This document shows positions 44,801 through 52,937 of a stretch of DNA of 64,000 bases, piece by piece. Below the pieces are notes generated by a model that did not search any database, had not been told where the DNA came from, and saw only the letters and a list, made by a program, of their open reading frames with translations. How positions within the stretch are numbered: the first letter of the stretch is position 1; each line of letters starts with the position of its first letter. Made by a program: the position numbers and the translations under genes. The stretch comes from Flavobacterium difficile (GTDB lineage: Bacteria; Bacteroidota; Bacteroidia; Flavobacteriales; Flavobacteriaceae), in NCBI RefSeq assembly GCF_011392115.1, contig NZ_JAAJBT010000002.1, forward strand, positions 124,001 through 188,000, written 5' to 3'.

Positions 44801-44840
44801 ACCAAGAATTTACATGTTTGGTTTAAATCTTAATTTTTAA
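41802..44840 (+). CDS. SusC/RagA-family TonB-linked outer-membrane transporter
   Basis: The 1012-residue protein starts with a signal peptide (I-G-F-S-Q) and a carboxypeptidase-like regulatory domain (about 23-95, V-S-G-K-V-F-D-S-S-T-N-S-P-L-N-G-A-T-V). It continues with a TonB box region I-E-E-V-V-V-I-G-Y-G-T-Q-K-K-K-D, the plug (about 110-225, with the D-A-Q-A-A-I-Y-G-V-R-G-A-N-G-V-V motif) and a 22-strand barrel ending N-L-N-F. It imports glycan oligomers using TonB energy, capped by the SusD lipoprotein encoded ten bases downstream. Size and motifs are normal. Confidence 0.97.
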   Translation: MKSKLWQLAFLLFTAIGFSQSVTVSGKVFDSSTNSPLNGATVSVKNAGLATTTSDGSFTVSNIKVGTTLTISFYGYFSKDFEVTKEETVSISLTQDNKAIEEVVVIGYGTQKKKDVTGAVGYVGSKTIEQLKPIKIEQALQGTVAGVTVTSGSGAPGSGFSVLIRGIQSNGDNAPLYIVDGNISDPSILNPSDIESFTVLKDAQAAIYGVRGANGVVIIKTKTGKKNTKTTFSYNSYLGQQETTKKLNLLNATEYALLLNESYANGGQALPYPNVSNLGRGTDWQNEVFSDNASIISHDINVSGGSDKITYAVSGSHLEQEGIVGLGKSDFRRNTAAISLGVDLTKKLKFQTNLNYTFLTRRSLSENGLGSVLFNAINTPSTISPFASNGDYSLIPSTPGFGIEVINPLAQINNTYNDYNIKRLSGAFGLDYSILPDLVLSSKVGFNTANSEGKSFSKIVNYGGKVFDVQRSSVSQDGQNFNNYVFDLYLNYKKAFNNHTFTGTIGTSNTKDWGNGLFATGFDVPNNSWDFADISLANGLPTSKNVGSYVYDDRLNSYFARLQYDYDGKYLLSGLARRDSSTRFGPDNSVAYFYSATAGWVVSKESFLSNVESINLMKFRASYGTLGNDKIPSNGYVGFLNGEATYVFDNALVNGVTIGQLANPGLQWETARKFDVGLDLKLFKNQLDITTDYFIETRSNLLIPGLPVTGIVGAAAPGGGAPTVNAGSTENKGFEFSIGYNKKINDNLSFSVNSNLTTIDNVVTEVSDSRGIIEGGNFGVGQPLIARMERGQSIGYFYGLQADGIFQNQAEVDAHPSQAALGAASAPGDIRFKDVNGDGIINLNDRTKIGSPLPEFTLGFNTNIKYKNVDFAAYSYASIGNDMVRNYERTLSDLNKLDYVLDRWTGEGTSNTVPRVTTGATNNNLFSSYFVEDASFFRIQNIQLGYSLGEKVIKNFGITRLRFYAAVNNVYTFTKYRGFDPAATNGAPIGGGIDYGFYPTPRIYMFGLNLNF

Positions 44841-44850
44841 TTTTATTATC

Positions 44851-46320
44851 ATGAAAAAATATATAGTAGTATCATCCGTATTTTTGCTAAGTGTCTTTGC
44901 AATTTTATCTTGTTCAGATGATTTTGTGGATAGAGAAGCACAATATTCAATCGATTCTGAAAATTATTTTAATTCGGAACAAGATTATCAAGATGCCTTG
45001 GTTGGAGCTTACGATTTACTTCACGCCAGTTTTATGAATGTTTTAGTCGGAGAAATTGCTTCCGATAACACACTTTCTGGCGGAGAAAGTGCTAACGATG
45101 TAGTAGGAATTCAACAAATTGATGAAATGAATCATTCACCCGTAAATACAAATCTTAAAAACATTTGGGATTGGATGTTTGCAGGAGTACAACGTTGTAA
45201 TTACATTTTAGAATTTAAAGATAAAACCGATTTTCCTAATAAAAATCAGGTTATTGCAGAAACTCGTTTCTTAAGAGCTTATTATCATTTTGAATTAGTT
45301 AAGTGGTTTGGTGGAATTCCTTTAAATGGAGATAAGAGATTTAAAGTAGGAGATGAGAAAACAATTCCAAGATCTCCAGTTGCAGATGTTTATGCCTCTA
45401 TTGAAGCAGATTTACTTTTCGCAATTGATAATTTGAGTCCTACAGCTTCTCAAACCGGAAGAGCAACTAAAGGAGCAGCTCAAGCGCTTTTGGGTAAAGC
45501 CTATTTGTATCAAAATAAATTTACGCAAGCAGCTACTGTTTTAGAACAAGTTATTACTACTGGAGGTTATAATTTAGTAACCAATTATAATAATATTTTT
45601 GAAAACACAAATGAAAATAATATCGAATCTGTTTTTGAAGTTCAATACTCTGATGCGCAAGGTGCTGGTTTCGATTGTTTACAATGTAGTGAAGGAAATG
45701 TAGCAGTAGGTTTCAATGGTATTAGAAATTATAGCGGTCCAGCTTTCGATTCTGGGTTCAGTTTTAATATTCCAACACAAGCTTCTTACGATGCTTATGA
45801 AGTGGGAGACAATAGACGCGATGTGGCTATTTTAAACATTGTAACTTGGGCGGCTGCAAATAATGCAACTTATGGAACAGGTTACAAACATACCGGTTTT
45901 TTCAATAGAAAATATTTACCGAGAAAAGGTGATTTAAATACAGGAGATCAGAATTTAACGAATCCAAATAATTACAGAGCGATACGTTATGCAGATGTAT
46001 TATTAATGGCCGCAGAAGCATTTAATAGAAGTGGAAACGATGCTAAAGGAAGAGAATATTTAAATTTAGTAAGAAGAAGAGCTTTCGGAGATACTAACCA
46101 TGATATTTCAGCTTCTGGAGCAGCTCTAACAGATTTTATTTGGGCTGAAAGAAAATTAGAATTAATTGGTGAAGGTCATCGTTTCTTCGATTTAGTAAGA
46201 ACTAATCGTGCCGCAAGTACAATTACTGGATTCATCACAGGAAAACACGAAGTCTTTCCAATTCCTCTTGAGGAAATTCAATTTTCAAATGGTAATTGGC
46301 AACAAAATCCTAACTACTAA
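44851..46320 (+). CDS. SusD/RagB-family nutrient-binding outer-membrane lipoprotein
   Basis: The 489-residue lipoprotein (acceptor Cys21, A-I-L-S-C) has the SusD all-helical TPR-like scaffold. The R-F-L-R-A-Y-Y-H-F-E-L-V-K-W-F-G-G-I-P-L block is near residue 140, and the C-terminal R-Y-A-D-V-L-L-M-A-A-E-A and E-R-K-L-E-L-I-G-E-G-H-R-F-F-D-L-V-R blocks are intact. The protein ends Q-N-P-N-Y, as usual. It forms the lid of the neighbouring SusC barrel and binds the glycan. It lies 10 bases after susC and 12 bases before the SusE-position gene, clearly in one operon. Confidence 0.97.
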   Translation: MKKYIVVSSVFLLSVFAILSCSDDFVDREAQYSIDSENYFNSEQDYQDALVGAYDLLHASFMNVLVGEIASDNTLSGGESANDVVGIQQIDEMNHSPVNTNLKNIWDWMFAGVQRCNYILEFKDKTDFPNKNQVIAETRFLRAYYHFELVKWFGGIPLNGDKRFKVGDEKTIPRSPVADVYASIEADLLFAIDNLSPTASQTGRATKGAAQALLGKAYLYQNKFTQAATVLEQVITTGGYNLVTNYNNIFENTNENNIESVFEVQYSDAQGAGFDCLQCSEGNVAVGFNGIRNYSGPAFDSGFSFNIPTQASYDAYEVGDNRRDVAILNIVTWAAANNATYGTGYKHTGFFNRKYLPRKGDLNTGDQNLTNPNNYRAIRYADVLLMAAEAFNRSGNDAKGREYLNLVRRRAFGDTNHDISASGAALTDFIWAERKLELIGEGHRFFDLVRTNRAASTITGFITGKHEVFPIPLEEIQFSNGNWQQNPNY

Positions 46321-46332
46321 TAATTATTCAAA

Positions 46333-47883
46333 ATGAAAAAGATAAAATTAATTTTTAGCATGCTGATACTAACCTTATTTATAGGTTGTTCAGACGATGA
46401 AAGTACAACTACTTTGGAAGGTGTAGACAAGCCGGCTAATGTATCGGCTTTAATGACAATTAAACAAGATAACTCAGGAAAAGTAACCATTATTCCTAAA
46501 GGTGAAGGTGTGACACAGTTTGAAGTTTATTTTGGAGATGGAACTGTTTCTCCGGCATTTGCAAATCCTGGTGGTTCTGTTCAGCATGTGTACCCAGAAG
46601 GAACTTTCCCAGTTCGAATTGTCGCAATGGGTATTGATGGTCAAAAAACAGAATCTATTCAACCTTTAACGGTTTCTTTTTTGGCACCTACTAATTTAGT
46701 GGCTTCAATTGCTCCGGTTCCGGGTAACAATATGGCAATTTCTGTACAAGCAACAGCGGATTTAGAAACTTTCTTTCAAGTATATTGGGGAGAAGATCCA
46801 AACCAAGTTCCAGAAAATTTTATGGAAGGTCAATCTATCACTCACACCTATGCAAACGTTGGAACGTACACTGTTAAAGTAGTTGCTTTAAGTGGTGGAG
46901 TAGCAACTACTCAGTCAGAGCAAAATGTAACGATTTCTAACCCAGTTTTAATGCCAGTTAATTTTGAATCTACTACATTAAATTATGCGTTTACTAATTT
47001 TGGTGGAGCTAATACCACTGTAGTGGCTAATCCGAATGTTAGTGCTGGAAATGGAAGTTCAAAAGTAGCACGTTTAACTAAAAATAACGGTTCTGAAGTT
47101 TGGGCAGGTTCTTTCATCGAGCTAGGCGCACCAATTGATTTCTCAACTTTACAGAAAATAAGAATTAAAGCATGGTCTCCTCAAGCAGGAATAGTGGTAA
47201 AAATGAAATTAGAAAATTTAGCGAATCCAAATATCAATACCGAGGTTGATGTTACGAATACAACCGCTAATGCTTGGGAAGAATTAACGTTTGATTTTAC
47301 AGGCGTTAACAACGGAAATAATTACCAACGTGTAGTTATATTTTTTAACTTCGGAAACAGTGGTACGGGATTAAATTACTATTTTGACGATATTGAACTT
47401 ACTTCTGGTGCACCAACTGTAAGCTTACCTCTTAATTTTCAATCAAGTACTTTAACGTATTCATTTACTAATTTTGGTGGTTCTGATACAACAGTAATTG
47501 ACAATCCAGTTTCTGGCGGAATCAATACATCATCAAAAGTAGGACGATTAACAAAAACAAATGGTTCACAAATTTGGGCGGGTTCTTTTATTGAATTAGG
47601 AAGTCCAATTAATTTCGCAACCATGCAAAAAATTAAAATGAAAGTTTGGTCGCCTCAAGCAGGAATTGTTGTGAAATTAAAATTAGAAAATTTAGCCAAT
47701 AACAATATTAATACAGAGTTAGATGCAACCACCACTGTAGCAAATGGATGGGAAGAATTAACTTATAATTTTACAGGAATAAATAATGCAAATAATTATC
47801 AAAGAGTAGTAGTATTTTTCGATTTTGGAAACCCAGGAACAGGAGCAAACTATTATTTTGATGATATTTTATTATCTAACTAA
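46333..47883 (+). CDS. SusE-position lipoprotein: two PKD-like domains and a tandem pair of binding modules
   Basis: The 516-residue lipoprotein (acceptor Cys19, F-I-G-C) has two PKD/Ig-like domains (about 28-112 and 115-203). Two copies of a beta-sandwich module follow (about 207-357 and 364-516). The copies align along their whole length, from N-F-x-S-x-T-L-x-Y-x-F-T-N-F-G-G to Y-Y-F-D-D-I, with roughly two thirds identical residues by eye. A more distant copy is in the secreted protein 37254..38618. No enzyme motif is present. Its place after SusD suggests a surface glycan-binding protein like SusE/SusF. Confidence 0.8.
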   Translation: MKKIKLIFSMLILTLFIGCSDDESTTTLEGVDKPANVSALMTIKQDNSGKVTIIPKGEGVTQFEVYFGDGTVSPAFANPGGSVQHVYPEGTFPVRIVAMGIDGQKTESIQPLTVSFLAPTNLVASIAPVPGNNMAISVQATADLETFFQVYWGEDPNQVPENFMEGQSITHTYANVGTYTVKVVALSGGVATTQSEQNVTISNPVLMPVNFESTTLNYAFTNFGGANTTVVANPNVSAGNGSSKVARLTKNNGSEVWAGSFIELGAPIDFSTLQKIRIKAWSPQAGIVVKMKLENLANPNINTEVDVTNTTANAWEELTFDFTGVNNGNNYQRVVIFFNFGNSGTGLNYYFDDIELTSGAPTVSLPLNFQSSTLTYSFTNFGGSDTTVIDNPVSGGINTSSKVGRLTKTNGSQIWAGSFIELGSPINFATMQKIKMKVWSPQAGIVVKLKLENLANNNINTELDATTTVANGWEELTYNFTGINNANNYQRVVVFFDFGNPGTGANYYFDDILLSN

Positions 47884-47895
47884 AAATACTTTAAC

Positions 47896-49545
47896 ATGAA
47901 AACAATATTGAAAAATTTACTAATCATGCTAACATTATTGTTAGTATCGAGTTGTCAGGAAGAAGATAATTTATTTGGCGATTTATCGGCACCCACAAAT
48001 TTAACAGTTGAAGCTATTATTCAGGGGCAAAATCCTACAAATCCTAATGGAGATGGTTCAGGAATTGTAAATTTTGAAGCAAAAGCTACCAACGCCATCT
48101 CTTATAAGTATGTATTTAGCGATGGAACTTCTGCCAATGCCCCATCAGGAGTATATCAAAAACGTTTTACTCAGCCTGGAATTAATGAATACACGGTTAC
48201 CGTTACGGCTTCAGGAAAAGGAGGAGTGAGTACAACTACAACTTTAAATATAGAGGTGAGAAGTGATTTTACTGATGATGAAGCAGTTCAGTTTTTAACA
48301 AATGGTACTCAAAAGAACTGGTATTGGGCAGCATCTGAACCAGGACATCTTGGAGTAGGTCCAAACAGTTCAGATGCCACTCAAAATTATTACGGTTTTT
48401 ATTACCAAGCAGCACCTTTTGAAAAGGCAGGAAGTCCAGATAGTAGTTGTTTGTACAACAATGTTTTAAAATTCTCTTTAGATGGCGGACAGCTAAAATA
48501 TCAGTTAAATAATGGTGGAAATACATTTTTTAACGCCGCTTTTAATAGTGTGGTAGGTGCTACTTCTTCAAGTGATGGATGTTATGCTTATGATACTTCT
48601 GGAATAAAAACTGTTACGCTTTCTCCTTCAGAATCTGTTGTAGTTGCTAATAATGTACCAAATCAAACTCGTGGAACCATGTTAAATTTCTCTGACAATG
48701 GATTCATGGGATATTATATCGGTCAAAGTTCTTATGAAATAATCTCAATTACTGCAAATCGTATGGTAGTTAGAGCAGTTATGGGTGGCAATCCAGCATT
48801 AGCTTGGTATCATACATTTACCACAGTTCAACCTGTTCAAGATCCAGTAACAGATTATACTAACTTGGTTTGGTCTGATGAATTTAACACTGATGGTGCT
48901 CCAGATTCTTCAAAATGGGGTTACGATTTAGGTGCTGGCGGCTGGGGAAATGGTGAAGCACAACATTATACTAACAGTGCTAATAATGTTATCGTTCAAG
49001 GTGGAAATTTAAAAATTACAGCTAAAGCCGAAAATTTCAGTGGATCAAATTATACTTCTGCTCGTTTAAAATCGGAAAATAAATTCGAATTTACCTACGG
49101 AAAAGTTGAAGTTAGAGCTAAATTGCCTGAAGGTGGTGGAACTTGGCCAGCTATTTGGATGTTAGGACAAAATTATGCCACTAACACTTGGCCAGCTTGT
49201 GGAGAAATTGATATCATGGAACACAAAGGTAACGAACAAAATAAAATTTATGGAACGCTACATTATCCAGGTAATTCTGGTGGTAACGGAAATAGTAATT
49301 CTACTACAATAACTGGAGCTTCTACACAATTTCATGTATACAAAGCTATTTGGTCTCCTACTTCAGTAAAATTATATGTAGATGACGTGCTTTTTCATAC
49401 AGTAGCTAATAATGGTACTTTACCTTTTAATGCAGATTTCTTCCTAATTCTTAATGTGGCAATGGGTGGAACTTTTGGAGGCGCTATTAGCCCATCATTT
49501 GTTCAATCTTCAATGGAAATAGATTACGTTAGAGTATACCAATAG
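47896..49545 (+). CDS. GH16 endo-glucanase lipoprotein (laminarinase type) with PKD and lipocalin-like modules
   Basis: The 549-residue lipoprotein (Cys20, V-S-S-C) has a PKD-like domain (about 35-122), a lipocalin-like module (about 135-312) resembling the N-terminus of 37254..38618 (G-V-G-P-N and S-C-L-Y-N-N), and a C-terminal GH16 domain (about 322-549). The catalytic motif is Glu437-I-Asp439-I-M-Glu442, the ExDxxE bulge form of laminarinases rather than the ExDxE form. Active-site aromatic residues W-P-A-I-W-M-L precede it. It probably cuts beta-1,3-glucan at the cell surface. It is the last gene before an intra-locus hairpin. Confidence 0.9.
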   Translation: MKTILKNLLIMLTLLLVSSCQEEDNLFGDLSAPTNLTVEAIIQGQNPTNPNGDGSGIVNFEAKATNAISYKYVFSDGTSANAPSGVYQKRFTQPGINEYTVTVTASGKGGVSTTTTLNIEVRSDFTDDEAVQFLTNGTQKNWYWAASEPGHLGVGPNSSDATQNYYGFYYQAAPFEKAGSPDSSCLYNNVLKFSLDGGQLKYQLNNGGNTFFNAAFNSVVGATSSSDGCYAYDTSGIKTVTLSPSESVVVANNVPNQTRGTMLNFSDNGFMGYYIGQSSYEIISITANRMVVRAVMGGNPALAWYHTFTTVQPVQDPVTDYTNLVWSDEFNTDGAPDSSKWGYDLGAGGWGNGEAQHYTNSANNVIVQGGNLKITAKAENFSGSNYTSARLKSENKFEFTYGKVEVRAKLPEGGGTWPAIWMLGQNYATNTWPACGEIDIMEHKGNEQNKIYGTLHYPGNSGGNGNSNSTTITGASTQFHVYKAIWSPTSVKLYVDDVLFHTVANNGTLPFNADFFLILNVAMGGTFGGAISPSFVQSSMEIDYVRVYQ

Positions 49546-49557
49546 AACAAATTAAAA

Positions 49558-49598
49558 AAAGAAATATCAAGATTATTTTTCTTGATATTTCTTTATTA
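49558..49598 (+). terminator. Hairpin between GH16 and GH3 genes of the PUL
   Basis: AAAGAAATATCAAG (49558-49571) pairs perfectly with CTTGATATTTCTTT (49581-49594), with an AT-rich loop and a T-rich tail. The stem is AT-rich and there is no long T run, so it may attenuate rather than stop transcription into the GH3 gene. Confidence 0.6.
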
Positions 49599-49618
49599 TT
49601 TACAATTACATTTCAAAA

Positions 49619-51913
49619 ATGGATTTAAAATCATTAAAGTCTTACTTCATACTCTGTGCTTTCGTTTTAAGTTGTAGTACTCCAAAAAAAGGATTGGTCT
49701 CTTCTAATAAAAAAACTATTGATGCAAAAGTCGATTCACTATTGTCTATCATGACATTAGAAGAAAAAATCGGACAATTAAATCAATATAATGGTTTTTG
49801 GGAAATTACAGGTCCAGCTCCAAAAGAGGGTCAAGCTGCAAAAAAATATAACGATTTAAAAAAAGGTTTAGTAGGCTCAATGCTAAATGTTAAAGGTGTT
49901 AAAGATGTGTACGCTATTCAAAAAATTGCTGTAGAACAAACCCGTTTAGGTATTCCCTTGCTTTTTGGGTTTGATGTGATTCACGGTCATAAAACAATCA
50001 GTCCAATTCCACTAGGAGAAGCAGCTAGTTGGGATTTAGAAGCAATTAAAAAATCAGCTGAAGTTGCAGCAGAAGAGGCAGCAGCTGAAGGAATTAATTG
50101 GACTTTTGCTCCGATGGTTGATATTTCAAGAGATGCCAGATGGGGTAGAGTAATGGAAGGCGCTGGTGAAGATACGTATTTGGGTAGCAAAATTGCTGAG
50201 GCTAGAGTGAAAGGTTTTCAGGGCGATTTATCCAGTAATAAAAACATTTTAGCATGTGCTAAACATTTTGCAGGTTACGCTTTCGCTGAAGCTGGAAGAG
50301 ATTACAATACGGTTACTGTAAGTGATGAGGTGTTGCATAACGTAATTCTTCCTCCATTTCAAGCTACTATTGATGCGGGTGTGAAAACGTTTATGAATTC
50401 TTTTAACGAGTTAAACGGTATTCCTGCCACAGGTAATGCTTATTTACAAAGGACTTTACTAAAAGATAAATGGAATTTTGAGGGTTTTGTAGTATCAGAT
50501 TGGGGCTCTATTAACGAAATGATAGCTCACGGTTATGCCAAAGATAGTAAGCATGCTGCAGAAATTGCTATTAATGCTGGTTCTGATATGGATATGGAAT
50601 CGTACTCATATTTAGATAATTTAACGACTTTAGTTAAAGAAGGTAAAGTAAAAGAAGCTACAATTAATGATGCTGCAAAAAGAATTTTAAAAGTTAAATT
50701 CGAATTAGGTTTATTTGACAATCCTTACAAATATTGCAATGAAGCTCATGAAAAAGCGACTGTTGGAAAAAAAGATATTCACGACGCAGTTTTAGATATG
50801 GCTAAAAAGTCGATCGTTCTTCTTAAAAATGAAAATAATTTATTGCCTTTGCAAAAATCAGGCAAAAAAATAGCTGTTATCGGAGCTTTAGCAAATGATA
50901 AAACTAGTCCATTAGGAAGTTGGAGAATTGCCGCAGAAGACCAATCCGCTATTTCTGTTTTAGAAGGTTTACAAAATTATCCGAATAATACTATTACTTA
51001 CGAAAAAGGTGCCGATGTAACTCACGGTAGAACTCAATTTGTTTGGGAAACTCATATCAATACAACCGATAAATCAGGTTTTAACGCAGCTATTGAAGTA
51101 GCTAAAAAAAATGATGTTGTGATAATGGTTTTAGGCGAACACGGACTACAAACTGGAGAAGGAAGAAGTAGAACAGATATCGGTTTACCTGGTGTGCAAC
51201 AAGAATTATTAGAGGAAATTTATAAAGTCAACAAAAATATTGTACTAGTATTAACTAATGGTAGACCTTTAGCTATTCCTTGGGCTGCCGAAAATATTCC
51301 TGCCATTTTAGAAACTTGGCATTTAGGTACACAAAGTGGACATGCTATTGCTCAAGTGCTTTATGGCGATTATAACCCTAGTGGGAAATTACCCATGACG
51401 TTTCCTAGAAATGTTGCACAATTGCCAATATATTACAATTACAAGAATACAGGAAGGCCAACAATGAACGAACCGGAAAGTGTCTTTTGGTCGCATTATT
51501 CCGATGAAAAAAATTCCCCTCAGTTTGCCTTTGGTCATGGTTTAAGTTATTCTAAATTTGAATATTCAGATTTAAAATTAAGTCAAAGTTCCTTTTCAGA
51601 TAATGGTAAACTAACTGTTTCAGTTACTTTAAAAAACAATAGTGCTGTTGCTGGTAAAGAAGTCGTACAACTATATATAAGAGATTTAATTGGTAGTTTT
51701 ACTCGACCAGTAAAAGAATTAAAAGGTTTCGAGTTAGTAGCTTTAAATCCTTTTGAAACTAAAACTATAACCTTTACCATTTCTACAGAAACAATTTCTT
51801 ATTATACCGCAAATCAAAAATGGGAAGCAGAACCAGGTGATTTTAAAGTATTTGTTGGTGGAAGTTCCGACAAAAATTTAGAGGCTAATTTCCAATATTT
51901 TAAAACAAATTAA
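49619..51913 (+). CDS. GH3 beta-glucosidase lipoprotein (BglX-like)
   Basis: The 764-residue lipoprotein (acceptor Cys19, V-L-S-C) has the full GH3 layout: a TIM-barrel domain, an alpha/beta sandwich domain and a C-terminal fibronectin-III-like domain. The nucleophile is Asp294 in V-V-S-D-W-G-S, and the conserved K-H pair is Lys215-His216. The general-acid region lies in G-E-H-G-L-Q-T-G-E-G. It releases glucose from beta-linked oligosaccharides, probably in the periplasm. The next gene starts at the base after its stop codon. Confidence 0.95.
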   Translation: MDLKSLKSYFILCAFVLSCSTPKKGLVSSNKKTIDAKVDSLLSIMTLEEKIGQLNQYNGFWEITGPAPKEGQAAKKYNDLKKGLVGSMLNVKGVKDVYAIQKIAVEQTRLGIPLLFGFDVIHGHKTISPIPLGEAASWDLEAIKKSAEVAAEEAAAEGINWTFAPMVDISRDARWGRVMEGAGEDTYLGSKIAEARVKGFQGDLSSNKNILACAKHFAGYAFAEAGRDYNTVTVSDEVLHNVILPPFQATIDAGVKTFMNSFNELNGIPATGNAYLQRTLLKDKWNFEGFVVSDWGSINEMIAHGYAKDSKHAAEIAINAGSDMDMESYSYLDNLTTLVKEGKVKEATINDAAKRILKVKFELGLFDNPYKYCNEAHEKATVGKKDIHDAVLDMAKKSIVLLKNENNLLPLQKSGKKIAVIGALANDKTSPLGSWRIAAEDQSAISVLEGLQNYPNNTITYEKGADVTHGRTQFVWETHINTTDKSGFNAAIEVAKKNDVVIMVLGEHGLQTGEGRSRTDIGLPGVQQELLEEIYKVNKNIVLVLTNGRPLAIPWAAENIPAILETWHLGTQSGHAIAQVLYGDYNPSGKLPMTFPRNVAQLPIYYNYKNTGRPTMNEPESVFWSHYSDEKNSPQFAFGHGLSYSKFEYSDLKLSQSSFSDNGKLTVSVTLKNNSAVAGKEVVQLYIRDLIGSFTRPVKELKGFELVALNPFETKTITFTISTETISYYTANQKWEAEPGDFKVFVGGSSDKNLEANFQYFKTN

Positions 51914-52672
51914 ATGAAAAAATCACTTTTTATTTTACTTATTGCAACTGTTTCTTTTGCTCAAAAAACAAAAAGAACTTTAGTTTGGGAAGAAAATTTT
52001 ACTTCTAAAGTTTTAGATTCTACAGTTTGGAATTTCGAATTAGGTAACGGTTGCCCGAATTTATGTGGTTGGGGTAATAATGAAGCTCAAGTTTATACCA
52101 ATACAAATCATCATTTAACAGAAGGTTGTTTGGTTATTAGAGCTAAGAAAGAAGGAAATTCTTATACTTCAACCAGAATTACTACAAAAGATAAAAAAGA
52201 ATTCCAATACGGACGAATCGAAACCAGAGCAAAGCTTCCTGTTGGAACAGGCTTATGGCCAGCGTTTTGGATGTTAGGCGCCAATATTTCAGAAGTGGGT
52301 TGGCCCAAATGTGGTGAAATTGATATTTTAGAATATGTCGGAAAACAACCCGATATTGTTTTTACTTCACTTCACACTCAAGACAGCCATGGTAATACTA
52401 TAAATACAAAAAAAACAACTATTCCTACAATTGAAGAAGGTTTTCATACTTATGCGATTGATTGGGATAAAGATAAAATAGCCTTTTTTGTAGACGATGC
52501 TTTAGTATATACTTTTCAACCAGAAGTTAAAAACGAAAACACTTGGCCTTATAACCAGCCTTTTTATTTTATTATTAACGTTGCAATTGGTGGAAATTTT
52601 GGTGGACCAACCATTGATGATTCCATTTTACCCCAAGAATTTAAAATTGATTACATAAAAGTATATCAATAA
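51914..52672 (+). CDS. GH16 endo-glucanase, single-domain secreted
   Basis: The 252-residue protein is a signal peptide (V-S-F-A-Q) plus one GH16 domain. The catalytic motif is Glu135-I-Asp137-I-L-Glu140, again the ExDxxE laminarinase form, with L-W-P-A-F-W-M-L before it. Extra Cys residues occur near the N-terminus (G-N-G-C-P-N-L-C-G-W-G-N-N-E-A-Q). It has no lipobox and no T9SS tail, so it is probably periplasmic, unlike the lipoprotein GH16 upstream. It closes the PUL, with a strong two-tier hairpin after it. Confidence 0.93.
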   Translation: MKKSLFILLIATVSFAQKTKRTLVWEENFTSKVLDSTVWNFELGNGCPNLCGWGNNEAQVYTNTNHHLTEGCLVIRAKKEGNSYTSTRITTKDKKEFQYGRIETRAKLPVGTGLWPAFWMLGANISEVGWPKCGEIDILEYVGKQPDIVFTSLHTQDSHGNTINTKKTTIPTIEEGFHTYAIDWDKDKIAFFVDDALVYTFQPEVKNENTWPYNQPFYFIINVAIGGNFGGPTIDDSILPQEFKIDYIKVYQ

Positions 52673-52693
52673 GTCTCACTTATAGTTAGTTTT

Positions 52694-52770
52694 AAAACTG
52701 CTGATTTCTTTCATTAAATGGTAAACAAAAATATTTGCGTTTAATGTAACAAATCAGTAGTTTTTATTTT
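52694..52770 (+). terminator. Two-tier terminator at the end of the PUL
   Basis: AAAACTGCTGATTT (52694-52707) pairs with AAATCAGTAGTTTT (52751-52764) with one wobble, and an inner CATTAAA (52712-52718) pairs with TTTAATG (52740-52746). A T-rich tail follows. Confidence 0.7.
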
Positions 52771-52818
52771 AATTATATTGCTGTTATTGTGTAAAAAGTG
52801 TTAAAGTTTCAACAGATA

Positions 52819-52851
52819 TTTGCTTTTGTGAAATATTTAACATTATATTTG
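52819..52851 (+). promoter_or_regulatory. Promoter of the ECF sigma-factor gene
   Basis: TTTG (52819-52822), 21 bases, then TATATTTG (52844-52851) fits the -33/-7 Bacteroidota consensus. The leader to the ATG at 52938 is long, about 86 bases. Confidence 0.6.
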
Positions 52852-52937
52852 TTCCTGCTAATCCCTTAAATTTATTTGCGTATAACATAAAAATACTTTT
52901 TTTAGACAGTCCGAATCATATTCTAAAAGGTATAGCT

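Noticed and set aside
52673..52937. Additional small gene between the PUL and the sigma factor
   Set aside because: The gap is explained by a terminator hairpin and a promoter; no convincing frame was found.
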